NCBI GenBank assembly: GCA_002784045.1
Contig: PFJX01000134.1
Location: 1 to 32,043 of the forward strand
DNA: 32,043 nt
Direction: 5' to 3'
Source: Hydrogenophilales bacterium CG_4_10_14_3_um_filter_63_21
GTDB taxonomy: Bacteria > Pseudomonadota > Gammaproteobacteria > Burkholderiales > Thiobacillaceae
Position numbers and translations under genes: made by a program. Below the pieces are notes generated by a model, which saw only the letters and a list, made by a program, of their open reading frames with translations, was not told the DNA's origin and ran no database searches. Shown here in pieces: positions 8,649 through 16,909 of this stretch (within the stretch, counting starts at the first letter, position 1; every line of letters begins with the position of its first letter).

Positions 8649-9989
8649 ATGTCCGAGCAAGCCGCCTCTTCGCAAACCGCCGACCTTCGTATCGACGCCG
8701 GCTGGATCATTCCCGTTGAACCCGCCGGCAGCGTGCTGGCTGGCCATAGCCTGCTGGTGAAGGACGGCCGCATCGCCGCCCTGTTGCCGAACGCGGAGGC
8801 GGACAACTGGCGTTGTCGGGAGCGCGTGGCTCTGCCCGGCCATGTGCTGATTCCCGGCCTGGTCAACCTGCACACCCACGCCGCAATGACGCTGCTGCGC
8901 GGTTATGCCGACGATCTACCGCTGATGGACTGGCTCAACCAGCACATCTGGCCGGCCGAACAACGCCATGCCTGCCATGACTTCGTGCGCGACGGCACCC
9001 TGCTGGCCTGCCTGGAAATGCTCAGCGGTGGCATCACCTGCTTCAACGACATGTACTTTTTCGCGGAAGCCGCGGTTGCGGCGGCCACCCAGGCCGGTAT
9101 GCGGATCGCCGCGGGGCTGATTCTGGTGGACTTCCCCACCAGCTATGCCGCTGATCCGGACGGCTACCTGCAAAAAGGCCTGGCCCTGCGCGACGCCTGG
9201 CTGGACAACCCCCTGGTGAGCTTCTGCCTGGCGCCGCATGCGCCTTACACGGTGGGTGACCGCAGCCTGGAAAAGATCATGACCTATGCCGAGCAGCTCG
9301 ATTTGCCGGTGCATATCCACCTCCATGAAACCCTGGACGAACTGAGCCACAGCCGCGAGCAATACGGCGTGCGCCCGCTCGCCCGGCTAAAGGCGCTGGG
9401 ACTGTTGTCACCCGGCCTGATCGCCGTGCATGGCGTGCATCTCAACGACCTGGAAATGGGCTGGCTGGCCAGCCACGGCTGCCATGTGGCGCACTGCCCG
9501 GCGTCCAACCTCAAGCTCGGTAGCGGTTTCGCGCCGGTGGCAAAACTGTTGGCGGAGGGCGTCAATGTTGGCATCGGCACAGATGGCGCCGCCAGCAACA
9601 ACCGCCTCGACGTGTTGGGCGAAATGCGCCTGGCCGCCCTGCTTGCCAAGGGCGTGTCCGGCGACCCCGCCGCCCTTCCCGCCGCTCAGGCCCTGGAAAT
9701 GGCCACCCTGGCCGGCGCCCGCGCCCTTGGCCTGGAACAGGAAATTGGCTCGCTGGTGGCAGGCAAGCAGGCCGACATCGTCGCCATCAATCTGGCCAAC
9801 CCAGGCAGCCTCCCCTGCTACGACCCGCTCTCCGACCTGGTCTACAGCGTCGGCCGCGAACAGGTCAGCCACGTCTGGGTGGGCGGCCAGATGCGCGTGG
9901 AAAACGGCCTCTGCCTGACCCTGGACAGCCTGGAAATCCTGCGCGCGGCGGGGCGGTGGAAGGGCATTATCAGCCGGGCCAATCCTTGA
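8649..9989 (+). CDS. mtaD: TRZ/ATZ-type amidohydrolase (MTA/SAH deaminase-like)
   Basis: Cytosolic metal-dependent deaminase of 446 residues, amidohydrolase superfamily. The metal-binding HTHAAM motif (near residue 73) is followed by LLRGYADDLPLMDWL, typical of the 5-methylthioadenosine/S-adenosylhomocysteine deaminase and N-ethylammeline/atrazine hydrolase group. Further metal and substrate positions are HIHLHET, AVHGVHL and GTDGAASNN. The likely reaction is deamination of S-adenosylhomocysteine or methylthioadenosine to the inosine form, in methyl-cycle salvage. The substrate in this subgroup is hard to fix from sequence. The ATG at 8649 is chosen because GGAA lies six bases upstream; an in-frame TTG at 8637 is less likely. 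The neighbours give no pathway context. Confidence 0.88.
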   Translation: MSEQAASSQTADLRIDAGWIIPVEPAGSVLAGHSLLVKDGRIAALLPNAEADNWRCRERVALPGHVLIPGLVNLHTHAAMTLLRGYADDLPLMDWLNQHIWPAEQRHACHDFVRDGTLLACLEMLSGGITCFNDMYFFAEAAVAAATQAGMRIAAGLILVDFPTSYAADPDGYLQKGLALRDAWLDNPLVSFCLAPHAPYTVGDRSLEKIMTYAEQLDLPVHIHLHETLDELSHSREQYGVRPLARLKALGLLSPGLIAVHGVHLNDLEMGWLASHGCHVAHCPASNLKLGSGFAPVAKLLAEGVNVGIGTDGAASNNRLDVLGEMRLAALLAKGVSGDPAALPAAQALEMATLAGARALGLEQEIGSLVAGKQADIVAINLANPGSLPCYDPLSDLVYSVGREQVSHVWVGGQMRVENGLCLTLDSLEILRAAGRWKGIISRANP

Positions 9990-10008
9990 TCCGGAAGGAA
10001 CCAAGGAT
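9982..10008 (+). terminator. Weak hairpin at the deaminase gene end
   Basis: ATCCTTG at 9982-9988 pairs with CAAGGAT at 10002-10008, with a further short TCC/GGA pairing inside. It spans the stop codon. No T-tract follows, so the terminator role is only a guess. Confidence 0.3.
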
Positions 10009-10049
10009 GAGGGCGGCGAAGCCTGATGAAGCCCCTGGCCTTCGGTAAC

Positions 10050-10066
10050 CCGAGAAAATGAAACCC
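10050..10066. repeat. 17-base dispersed repeat, copy 2
   Basis: Second copy of ccgagaaaatgaaaccc (first at 5792-5808), in the 156-base gap between convergent genes. Nothing else is recognised in that gap. Confidence 0.45.
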
Positions 10067-10145
10067 ACCGTAGGAGCGGACCGTGTGATGAAGCCGGGTG
10101 TCCCTGTCGCGCGGCGACGGGCCGATTACTTGGCTGATCACCCCA

Positions 10146-11072
10146 TCACAGCGCGAACTCTTCGTCGTAGGGCGTCTCGCCCGCCACTACCGGCAGCGTG
10201 AAGGCGCGGTCCCAGATGCCCCAGCCGCCGTCCAGCACGCGCACATCCTGGTAGCCGAGTGACTTCAACTGCACCCAGCCCAGGCTCATACGGAAGCCGT
10301 CGTGGCAGTAGAGATAGACGGTCTTGTTCTTCGGCACCTCCTTGTACATGGCCGCCAGGCGCTCCTCATCGAACCACTTCTGGCTCTGGCCATCGGTACC
10401 AGCCAGGCTGACGATGTTGAGCGCGCCGGGAATGTGGCCGCCCTGCACGGAATGCTTGATGAGCTTGCCGGTGTACATGTCGTGCGGACGCGCATCCACC
10501 AGCACCACGTTGGGATCGCGGCGGGATAGCACATCGTCATAGACCTGCTGCCATTGCACGAACAACGCGCCATTGGCCGGCTTGAGGGAGACGTTGCCCG
10601 CCCTGGGGGCGGGCGTGGAGACCTTGCTCAGCTCGTTGAAGCCGGCCCATTCTTGGCCGCCGCCATCGAGAATCTTCACCCGGCTCATGTCGAAGCCGTA
10701 CAGGTCGAGCAGGTAAAACAGCCGCGCGGTCAGCGCCGAGCGGGAATCGTCATACAGCACGAGGGTGGAATCGTCGTCCACCCCCCAGCCGCGCAAGGTG
10801 GCCTGGAATTTGTCGCGCGCGGGAAACAGCATGATGGAGCGCCCCGTGTTGTCGCCCAGGTCCTTGAAGCGCTGCACCTGCAGCGAGCCAGGGATATGGC
10901 CGACGGTGTAATAACGGTGCGGGTGGTAACGCACTTCCAGAATCACCAGCTTGGGGTTCTTCGCCTTCTCGGCGGAGAGCCAGTCGGCATCGACCAGGAA
11001 GGAACGGTCGGCGAAAGCCGGGTTGGCCAGGAACGAGGCCAGGGCGGCCAGAAGGGAAAGCCATTTGCGCAT
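10146..11072 (-). CDS. Exported tandem-rhodanese sulfurtransferase
   Basis: Protein of 308 residues with a signal peptide at about 1-21 (cleavage after AFA) and two rhodanese domains (about 25-155 and 170-300). The C-terminal domain has the catalytic cysteine in YCHDGFRMS, fitting the Cys-x-x-Gly-x-Arg active loop. The N-terminal domain has YDDSRSALTAR at the matching place, so it lacks the cysteine and is probably structural, as in thiosulfate:cyanide sulfurtransferases. The likely role is transfer of sulfane sulfur, for example from thiosulfate, in the periplasm; the acceptor is unknown. A palindromic element (11093-11276) begins only about 20 bases upstream of the ATG, so the promoter must lie in or beyond it. 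Transcription could also come from further upstream. Confidence 0.88.
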   Translation of the reverse strand: MRKWLSLLAALASFLANPAFADRSFLVDADWLSAEKAKNPKLVILEVRYHPHRYYTVGHIPGSLQVQRFKDLGDNTGRSIMLFPARDKFQATLRGWGVDDDSTLVLYDDSRSALTARLFYLLDLYGFDMSRVKILDGGGQEWAGFNELSKVSTPAPRAGNVSLKPANGALFVQWQQVYDDVLSRRDPNVVLVDARPHDMYTGKLIKHSVQGGHIPGALNIVSLAGTDGQSQKWFDEERLAAMYKEVPKNKTVYLYCHDGFRMSLGWVQLKSLGYQDVRVLDGGWGIWDRAFTLPVVAGETPYDEEFAL

Positions 11073-11092
11073 GGTGCACCTCTAGAAAAAAA

Positions 11093-11276
11093 CGCGGCCC
11101 TAGCTGCCTGTCGGATTTTGGAATCGTCGGCTGCGAAACGGCCGCAGCGGCCCATTTTTCACCAGTTTTTTGCCCCATAGTTCGACTATGCGGCGGCAAA
11201 TCCGGCAAAAACTGGCCTCGCTGGGGCCGCTTCTCGCTTTTCGACGACCATAGCCCGACAGGCAGCGAGGGCCGCG
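11093..11276. mobile_element. Nested palindromic element, MITE-like (184 bases)
   Basis: Terminal arms 11093-11114 and 11255-11276 are complementary at 21 of 22 positions. Inside are further paired blocks: GCGGCCC with GGGGCCGC, CCAGTTTTTTGCC with GGCAAAAACTGG, and a central CATAGT-TCG-ACTATG hairpin. The element could fold almost end to end. It has no coding capacity. Runs of A on both sides (at least five) might be a target duplication but are low complexity. The end motif recurs in a second element at 11878-11944. The mobile origin is inferred; the folding is seen directly. Confidence 0.6.
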
Positions 11277-11307
11277 AAAAACCTGACGGAATAAAGCAAG
11301 AAAACGA

Positions 11308-11802
11308 TCAATAACCGAATTTGGCGTTGATGCCCAGGGTGAAGATTTGATAGTTCTTGGCGGCGGTGGTGCCGAACGCGTCTTCAGAGCGATCCACCCA
11401 GGCGGCGAACAGTTCCAAATCCTTGGTCAGGGCGTACTTGGCGCCCAGGCTCCAGGTGTCTATGTCGCGGTTGAAAAACTGGGTGGCATCGCGGTTCTGG
11501 CCGTAGGTGGCGATCAGCGTGGTTTTGCCCAGTTTGTAGGTGCTGTTCAGGTAGGTGTTGGTGTCCAAGCCGAGGTTTTTCACGTCATCGTAGAAGGCTG
11601 CCACGGACCAGTCCTTGGCCTGGTAGCGGCCGGCGATCTGCCAGCCGGAGTCGTTGTGGATCTTGGCGTTGGCCACGAAGAGTGTGCCACTACCGATGCG
11701 GTTGGCATTGATGTCGATCCAGTCCACCCCGATATACCACGGCCTTTGTTTGAACTTCACGCCCAGGCCCTTGGCCTCGCCACCCTGATAGTTGCTGATC
11801 GG
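11308..11802 (-). pseudogene. Porin, C-terminal remnant
   Basis: The frame encodes about 164 residues of alternating hydrophobic/polar beta strands, such as WQIAGRYQAKDWSVAAFYDD and DLELFAAWVDRSED. It ends in INAKFGY, with the aromatic C-terminal residue expected of Gram-negative general porins. A full porin has about 330-400 residues with a signal peptide. Here the similarity stops near 11800, where the frame runs into unrelated arginine/proline-rich sequence without a signal peptide. The 5' half is therefore missing. Related palindromic elements lie on both sides (11093-11276 and 11878-11944), which suggests that mobile-element activity removed the start. Unlikely to be expressed as a functional porin. 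Confidence 0.75.
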
Positions 11803-11877
11803 GCCGGCTGGAAAGGCGCGACGACGTGGCGGGTCCGCCCCCGCAAGGGGCACGGCAGACCCGCAATCGAGCACGCG

Positions 11878-11944
11878 GCAGCCCGTCAGACTTTGGTCGT
11901 CGAACGCTTTGCAGGCGACGATTAAAAAAGTCCAACAGACTGCT
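11878..11944. mobile_element. Second, shorter palindromic element
   Basis: The left arm at 11878-11902 (agcccgtcagactttgg then tcgtcg) is an imperfect inverted copy of the right arm at 11916-11944, with a 13-base loop. Both arms resemble the terminal arms of the element at 11093-11276, whose end reads gctgcctgtcggattttgg and then tcgtcg after a short spacer. It lies just upstream of the truncated porin. No transposase reading frame was found in 11803-12003. Confidence 0.45.
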
Positions 11945-12003
11945 AAACCAACGGGCTGTGATGTGCTTCTTGAAAGCCGAACAGCGGAAAATCCACCGCT
12001 GAA

Positions 12004-12222
12004 TCAGCAACCTGTCACCTTGCCCGGCACCCCGTTTCTGTCCAGGCGGCCGAGAATTTCCGCACGCTGACAGCGCGATTCGTCGTACTTCATCAAGATC
12101 AGATTTGGACAATTTTGGGATCGCTGCATCGAGGTGACGCAGGCGTCTTCTCCCAGCGCTCCGCCCAGCGTTTCCATCTGCGATTCATCCAAGATTTTTC
12201 GCACACCTATGACGACGGCCAT
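12004..12222 (-). CDS. Small protein, possible ferredoxin-like (HMA-like) fold
   Basis: Protein of 72 residues with a strong Shine-Dalgarno sequence (AAAGGAG, about eight bases before the ATG). The order of hydrophobic strands and helices (VVIGVRKI, SQMETLGGAL, CPNLILMKYD, RAEILGRLDRNG, VPGKVTGC) suggests a beta-alpha-beta-beta-alpha-beta fold like heavy-metal-associated domains. It lacks the MxCxxC metal motif. Cysteines occur in the middle and as the last residue. I do not recognise a named family. It could bind a metal or act as a small partner protein, but that is a guess. Positions 12223-12375 beyond it hold nothing recognisable. Confidence 0.6.
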   Translation of the reverse strand: MAVVIGVRKILDESQMETLGGALGEDACVTSMQRSQNCPNLILMKYDESRCQRAEILGRLDRNGVPGKVTGC

Positions 12223-12375
12223 GATCGTTCTCCTTTCATCGAGTTCCTGGCGCCCCATGCCCACCAACCATTTGGAGGGGATGGATGGCCCTTCGTTAAC
12301 CGGTAATTTCGGCCCACGTGGCCTGCTTTCCCGCATCAAGGGATTCCCTGGCAAACCGGGGCGACCATGTAAGCG

Positions 12376-12693
12376 CTAGTCCGAGCGGCCACCGAAGTAT
12401 CCGTTATCGAGGTATTCCGACGAGTACGGGCTCGCGGTGCCGGAGTTGTCCTCATGTGTTGCGGATTTCCCTTGCACGCCTTCCTGGTCTCGGTCCGTGG
12501 CCGGTGTTTGGGTCAGACTGGTACCCACCCATTTCACGGCTTCCGCTTGCTGTGTTGCGACTAGTTCCTGCTTTTCTTTCTTGTCGACCGTTACGATGCC
12601 TGCAGCCGTGGCGCCGAATAAGGCGGTAAGCGCCAAGCCAAGGCCTACGGCAAAGAAGCCTCGCTGATTTACCTGTGTGTTATGGGTTTTCAT
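12376..12693 (-). CDS. Small membrane-anchored protein of unknown function
   Basis: Protein of 105 residues. A basic/polar N-terminus is followed by one hydrophobic helix (about residues 13-34, FFAVGLGLALTALFGATAAG), then a charged, disordered-looking tail rich in Q, E, S and D. Probably a single-pass inner-membrane protein or an uncleaved exported protein. The start at 12693 is chosen because AAGGAG lies six bases upstream; an ATG two codons earlier would abut the Shine-Dalgarno sequence. No family recognised. It is transcribed away from the large regulator gene's 3' end in the same direction, with a gap of 183 bases that shows no clear terminator. Confidence 0.6.
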   Translation of the reverse strand: MKTHNTQVNQRGFFAVGLGLALTALFGATAAGIVTVDKKEKQELVATQQAEAVKWVGTSLTQTPATDRDQEGVQGKSATHEDNSGTASPYSSEYLDNGYFGGRSD

Positions 12694-12876
12694 GGTCATC
12701 TCCTTCAGGAACCTTGCCCCTCTAGATGAGGGAGCAATAAAGTCAGGCCCATTGGCTGGACCCTCGGCTTGCGCTTGGTCTGCGGTTTGCTGAAGGCTCA
12801 CCACCGACAGTCAGCGTGGTTTCACGATAAACGAGCATCACTCACGGATGACCCACAGATCGAAAAACTGGCAGAA

Positions 12877-15800
12877 TTACCCTAGACGGGCGCGGGCGGC
12901 GAGGGCTTGTGTCTTGGCGCTGGGGCTGACGCCCAGGACAACCGATAACATCTGTCGGCAACGACGGTAGGTTTCCAGGGCCTGTGCGGGCTCGTCCTGT
13001 TCCAGATAGCAATGCATCAGGCTCTGGTAGATTTCCTCGGCCAGCGGCTCCAGTTCCAGGGCGCGGCGATAGCATTCGGCGGCCTGGTTCCTTTGACCGA
13101 GCCGCTCCAGGGCGGCTCCATGCGCGGCGACCAGGCGCAAATAGCGGCTGCGCAGCCTATCCCGCCGCCCCAGCAGCCACGCGGCCTCATCATCTCCGGC
13201 GAGAAAAGCGCCCGTGTAGCGCGCCATGGCCTGTTGCGCCAGGTCCATTGCCGCATCCCCCTGGTGCGTCTCGAAGTCGCCGGCGAGGCGCTCGAACGCC
13301 CAGGCATCCACCCAGACCCGCTTGTCGTTGAGCGAAAGCTTGCCTTCCTGGATCAGGATGGCCTTATCGTCGCCCAGCAGCTTGCGCAATCGGGAAATGG
13401 CCATGTCCAGCGCGTGCCGGGCGGTGCCTTCGCCACTGTCCTCCCACAAGGCCTCTGCCAGGCTGCTTGCCGCCACGTTGCGGCCACCGAGAGCGATCAG
13501 CGCTTTGAGCAGTTCCAGGGGTTTTTTCTGCGTCTTGCCGGAGGTGCTGATGGGGACATCGTCCTTGAGAACCACGAAGCGGACCAGGGTGTAAACGCGG
13601 ATGGGCCAGGGCCAGTTCTCAGTGGTGGGCGAATCGGGCAGCAGGCCGCGCCTGCGGATAAGGCGGCGCACGTAATCCACCTCGATGCCCGCCTCCAGCG
13701 CGCGTCGGCAAAGCGGGGCCAGCATCCGCGGCAGCCAGAACGGGAAGATGGCCATGGCGTTCAAGCGTCTGCCGGCCGCCAGCGCCCGACGCAGTGCGGC
13801 CAGCCCCTGCGCCTCCTGGTCCTGGCTAAACCACGAATAGGCCTCGACCAGATCCGCCTGAAAGGCCGTCATGGCGCTGGGAAAGCGCTGCGCGAAATCC
13901 CTCGGCCGGGGCAGATGAGCGCGGGCCGCCTTTGCCTGCCCATTGAGCGCCAAGGCCTGGGCCAGTAGCAGCTCCCCTAAAGCCATCGGGGTGACGGCAC
14001 CGGTCGCCACGACCCTTTCCTGAAAACCTTCCAGTGATTTCACCGCGACAGCGGAGTCGCCGGACATGAGCAGGATGCCGGCACGCAGGTATTGGATCTG
14101 CAACACATGCAGCGTCCAGGCGGGGTCGAGCAATTGTTTCATCCTGACCAAAGACGTTTCGGCCATGACCAGGTCGGCCACGATGGTGGCGGAAAAGCAC
14201 GCGCTGGCCTGCACCATGGAATCCATCAGATGGATGCCGGTTTGAGTGGCCACATCCAGCCCTCTTGCCACCCATTCGCGCGCGCCCGGCAGGTTGAGCG
14301 CGGCGCCCTCTATTTGCGCCCGGGCGCTGGCATAGAGCAGGTAGGACAAAGGGAAGGCCTCGGCCTGGGGGGCGGGAAAACTCACCCGGGAGAGCAGGGT
14401 TTGGGTCTGTTCGATGCCGTCCCCTCGCCAGACGGTGTTCATCACCACCATCCATGCGAAAAGGCCAACACTTTGCAGTGAAGGCGGATCGAGGAGCAGG
14501 GTTTCGGCCCTGGCTATCCAATATTGAAGTTGAGGCGTGTAGGGAGCAGCCGTAAGCAGGGTCATCCCCGAGCTCAGGACGCGGGCCTCGATATCCGGAC
14601 TCGGAAATTGTGGAAAGCGTTGTTGCAATCGTTTCAGCTCGACGAGCCAGGGGTCGATTTCAGCGAAGGTATGCCAGGGCGCGGAAAACGACTCGACGAT
14701 GGCGGCCCAGGCCAGGTAGGCGCCGGCGGTATCCTCCCGCGCCATGAACTGTTGATAGGCCCGCGCCAGCGGCAGCCGAGCCGCTGGCGGATCAAACAGG
14801 CGCAGCACCGAGCCGTGCCAAAACTGCAACCAGGGGTCGGCGTTCCGCACCGTCTCGGTCAGCGCCTCCAACCATTGCCGCAGCGGAGCCATACGGCCTG
14901 TTTCCATCCAATCCGCCGCGTGGGCGCAGATCAGGCGGGCCAACTCATCCCAAGCAAGGGCTTGCATCAGGAGGCCGGCGGCTGCCTCCACTTTGCTCTG
15001 CGCCTCCAGCAAGCCGGCGGCCCGGATTCGCATTGCCGTCACCTCGTCCGCCGGATAGTCGCGTTCCAGGCGCAACAGCAGGAATTCACGCAGGATCGGG
15101 TGGAATTGGTAGTTGCCCGAGCCGGCGCCTGGTTCCTCCTGTCCGTGCTCGCTGATCAGGAGGTGTTCCCGGCTGAGCCGGGCAAGGATGGCGGCGGCTT
15201 GTTCGACACCCGTCAGGTCTCGGGCAAGCGCGCCGGACGCGAAAGGCAGCAGCGCGGCCTGGAGCAGGAAAGCGCGATCGCTGGCCGGAAGTTTGTTGAA
15301 GAACTCGCGGTCAAGGAATTCGGCCACGGGTTTGGCGTGGGCCGGGTTCAATGTCGGTCCCTCATGGACACCCAGACGCATGATCAATACCTGTATCGCC
15401 GCCCAGCCGTCGCAGGCGGCGTGCAAGCCCGCCGCAGTTTCGCCAGGAACGTCCCACAGCCGCGCCAGTTCTTCACTCTCGAATTCGGTGAAGCGCAGGT
15501 CGCCCCAGCCGATCCGCAGGGTGCTGGCATAGGCGTAGCGTCGAGACAGCGGATCGGGGGCATCACGGCGGCTGGCGACCACCATGAGGCTGTCCCGCGG
15601 CAGCAGGTCCAGCACCAGGTCCAGCAGCCGGTGCAGGGGCGCGGCGTCGGCCAGTTTCTGGTATTTGTCGAGGACCAGCACCCGCGGCGTCGTCCAGCCC
15701 TGGAACAGTTGCGTGAAATAGCGGCGGGCGAAAATCTCGGGCGCCATGAGATGTTCCGGCGACAGACGCGGAAGCCCTCGGCGCGCCCCCGCGGCCAGGT

Positions 15801-16047
15801 TCAAGTAATGGAAGAAGGTGGCGAGGTCGTTGTCGCCCTCGTCAAGCTGATACCACAGCACGGGCAAACCCCGCGCCCGCGTCCAGCTCGCCAGCAGGGA
15901 CGTCTTTCCCGAGCCGGCCGGGGCGGTCACCCACGCCAGGCTGCCTTTGCGCGCTTCGTCGAGGCGCCGGAACAGGCGCTCGCGTGGCAGCAGGCCGGAA
16001 GTGTCCGGTGCTGCCAATTTGCCTAGTAATGCTTTTTTCTCGGCCAT
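12877..16047 (-). CDS. Large MalT-like ATPase regulator with BTAD domain
   Basis: Cytosolic signal-integrating transcription regulator of 1056 residues. The N-terminal part is a MalT-type STAND ATPase with a Walker A TAPAGSGKTS (near residue 40) and a Walker B-like RVLVLDKY (near 130; the second acidic residue is replaced by lysine). A long helical-repeat (TPR-like) region covers about 340-790. The C-terminal part has an OmpR/SARP-type winged helix (about 810-900, with KKPLELLKALIALGG) and then a bacterial transcriptional activator domain (BTAD, about 910-1050) made of TPR-like helices. This differs from MalT itself, which ends in a LuxR-type helix-turn-helix. The start at 16047 has GAGGGGG just upstream; an in-frame TTG five codons earlier is less likely. 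Inducer and targets are unknown. The adjacent thiol/sulfur cluster is an obvious candidate target, by position only. Confidence 0.85.
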   Translation of the reverse strand: MAEKKALLGKLAAPDTSGLLPRERLFRRLDEARKGSLAWVTAPAGSGKTSLLASWTRARGLPVLWYQLDEGDNDLATFFHYLNLAAGARRGLPRLSPEHLMAPEIFARRYFTQLFQGWTTPRVLVLDKYQKLADAAPLHRLLDLVLDLLPRDSLMVVASRRDAPDPLSRRYAYASTLRIGWGDLRFTEFESEELARLWDVPGETAAGLHAACDGWAAIQVLIMRLGVHEGPTLNPAHAKPVAEFLDREFFNKLPASDRAFLLQAALLPFASGALARDLTGVEQAAAILARLSREHLLISEHGQEEPGAGSGNYQFHPILREFLLLRLERDYPADEVTAMRIRAAGLLEAQSKVEAAAGLLMQALAWDELARLICAHAADWMETGRMAPLRQWLEALTETVRNADPWLQFWHGSVLRLFDPPAARLPLARAYQQFMAREDTAGAYLAWAAIVESFSAPWHTFAEIDPWLVELKRLQQRFPQFPSPDIEARVLSSGMTLLTAAPYTPQLQYWIARAETLLLDPPSLQSVGLFAWMVVMNTVWRGDGIEQTQTLLSRVSFPAPQAEAFPLSYLLYASARAQIEGAALNLPGAREWVARGLDVATQTGIHLMDSMVQASACFSATIVADLVMAETSLVRMKQLLDPAWTLHVLQIQYLRAGILLMSGDSAVAVKSLEGFQERVVATGAVTPMALGELLLAQALALNGQAKAARAHLPRPRDFAQRFPSAMTAFQADLVEAYSWFSQDQEAQGLAALRRALAAGRRLNAMAIFPFWLPRMLAPLCRRALEAGIEVDYVRRLIRRRGLLPDSPTTENWPWPIRVYTLVRFVVLKDDVPISTSGKTQKKPLELLKALIALGGRNVAASSLAEALWEDSGEGTARHALDMAISRLRKLLGDDKAILIQEGKLSLNDKRVWVDAWAFERLAGDFETHQGDAAMDLAQQAMARYTGAFLAGDDEAAWLLGRRDRLRSRYLRLVAAHGAALERLGQRNQAAECYRRALELEPLAEEIYQSLMHCYLEQDEPAQALETYRRCRQMLSVVLGVSPSAKTQALAARARLG

Positions 16048-16369
16048 CGCGCCCCCTCGCAATTCATTCGTTATCGATCCGGATGGATCACCCGCGTCAA
16101 CTTAACGTGAAAGAACATGCGGACGAGGATCGCGAGCGCCTCGACTGCCTCACAGCTGCGGCGCGCGAGACGCCCACGATCCCGGTTTCACCTTGCGGGG
16201 TGGCCTTTCGGTCATGCCCGTTGGAATGACGCGCATGGCCGACCTTTTTACTCGTGTTTGAGTTTTCGCTACAAGAGGGGGCCGGGTCGATACCCAGTTG
16301 CCGTGCCGAGGGTACGGTTGCCGCTGCAACATTCCAGGACCGGGGTGATCGAGGCCGCTTCTCATCGCC
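16048..16369. other. Region without a recognisable gene
   Basis: About 320 bases between the regulator start and the truncated CcdA-like gene. No reading frame here resembles a protein I know. It should contain the regulator promoter and the broken downstream part of the CcdA-like gene. The minus-strand frame of the CcdA fragment stays open to 16097 but loses its membrane character, becoming rich in R and S. Confidence 0.5.
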
Positions 16370-16513
16370 GGCATGGCCGCCGACATAGCCCACCACCAGC
16401 GGCACCGTGGCCAGCGCGCAGGGGCTGGCGGAAGACGCCACGCCGGCGGCGAATACCAGACCGAAAGCGATCAGCGGATAGGCAGCGAGGAGATCGGGGA
16501 CTTGTTCGAACAT
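16370..16513 (-). pseudogene. CcdA/DsbD-type thiol transporter, 5' fragment
   Basis: The first 48 codons encode LLAAYPLIAFGLVFAAGVAS, then SSASPCALATVPLVVGYVGG. This is the first membrane helix and the Ser/Pro-Cys motif of the CcdA/DsbD transmembrane family, which passes electrons across the membrane to periplasmic thioredoxins. The family normally has six helices and 220 or more residues. Here membrane-like sequence stops near 16370, so the gene is truncated. Its ATG is two bases past the stop of the thioredoxin gene, the natural partner of such a protein, so the original operon order is clear. A hydrophobic tail typical of this family lies at 22441-22560; any link is speculative. Confidence 0.65.
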
Positions 16514-16515
16514 GG

Positions 16516-16890
16516 TCAACGCGCCCCCAGTTCGTGCAGCTTTTGCGCCACCTTCACTTCATCCTGGTCACCATAACGGCGTTCCACCTCGCGGCCCTTG
16601 GCGTCGAAGAACACCAGGGTGGGAATGACCATGATCTTGAATTGCCGGGTGACGGCCCGGTCGCGATTGACATTGACCTGAACGATCTGGGCGCGGCCCT
16701 GATAGCGCTGGGTGATGCCGTCCAGCACGACTTTCATGCGCTTGCACTGGCTGCACGTCTCGGCGCCGAACTCGATCAGCGCCAGTTGGCGCGAGGTCAG
16801 CGCGGTTTGCACCAAGGCCGCCGTGTCGGCGTGCGCCATCGCGGACACACTGGCGAGCAGCAGGATCAAGGCGGAACGGGGAAGTTTCAT
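16516..16890 (-). CDS. Periplasmic thioredoxin-fold protein
   Basis: Protein of 124 residues with a signal peptide (about 1-20, ending AHA) and a thioredoxin fold. The redox motif is CSQCK (near residue 46), in the context FGAETCSQCKRM. The cis-proline region is IMVIPTLVFFD. Likely role: thiol-disulfide exchange in the periplasm, reduced by a CcdA-type membrane partner, the gene for which follows but is truncated. It sits between a broken TauE gene and a broken CcdA gene but itself looks intact. The start at 16890 begins the signal peptide. No named family member is recognised with certainty. Confidence 0.8.
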   Translation of the reverse strand: MKLPRSALILLLASVSAMAHADTAALVQTALTSRQLALIEFGAETCSQCKRMKVVLDGITQRYQGRAQIVQVNVNRDRAVTRQFKIMVIPTLVFFDAKGREVERRYGDQDEVKVAQKLHELGAR

Positions 16891-16909
16891 GGTCGTGATC
16901 GCATCGAGT

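Noticed and set aside
11690-12112. Minus-strand open frame of about 140 codons covering the region between the porin remnant and the small protein
   Set aside because: It is rich in R, S and P, runs through the palindromic element and overlaps the better supported 12004-12222 gene in another frame.
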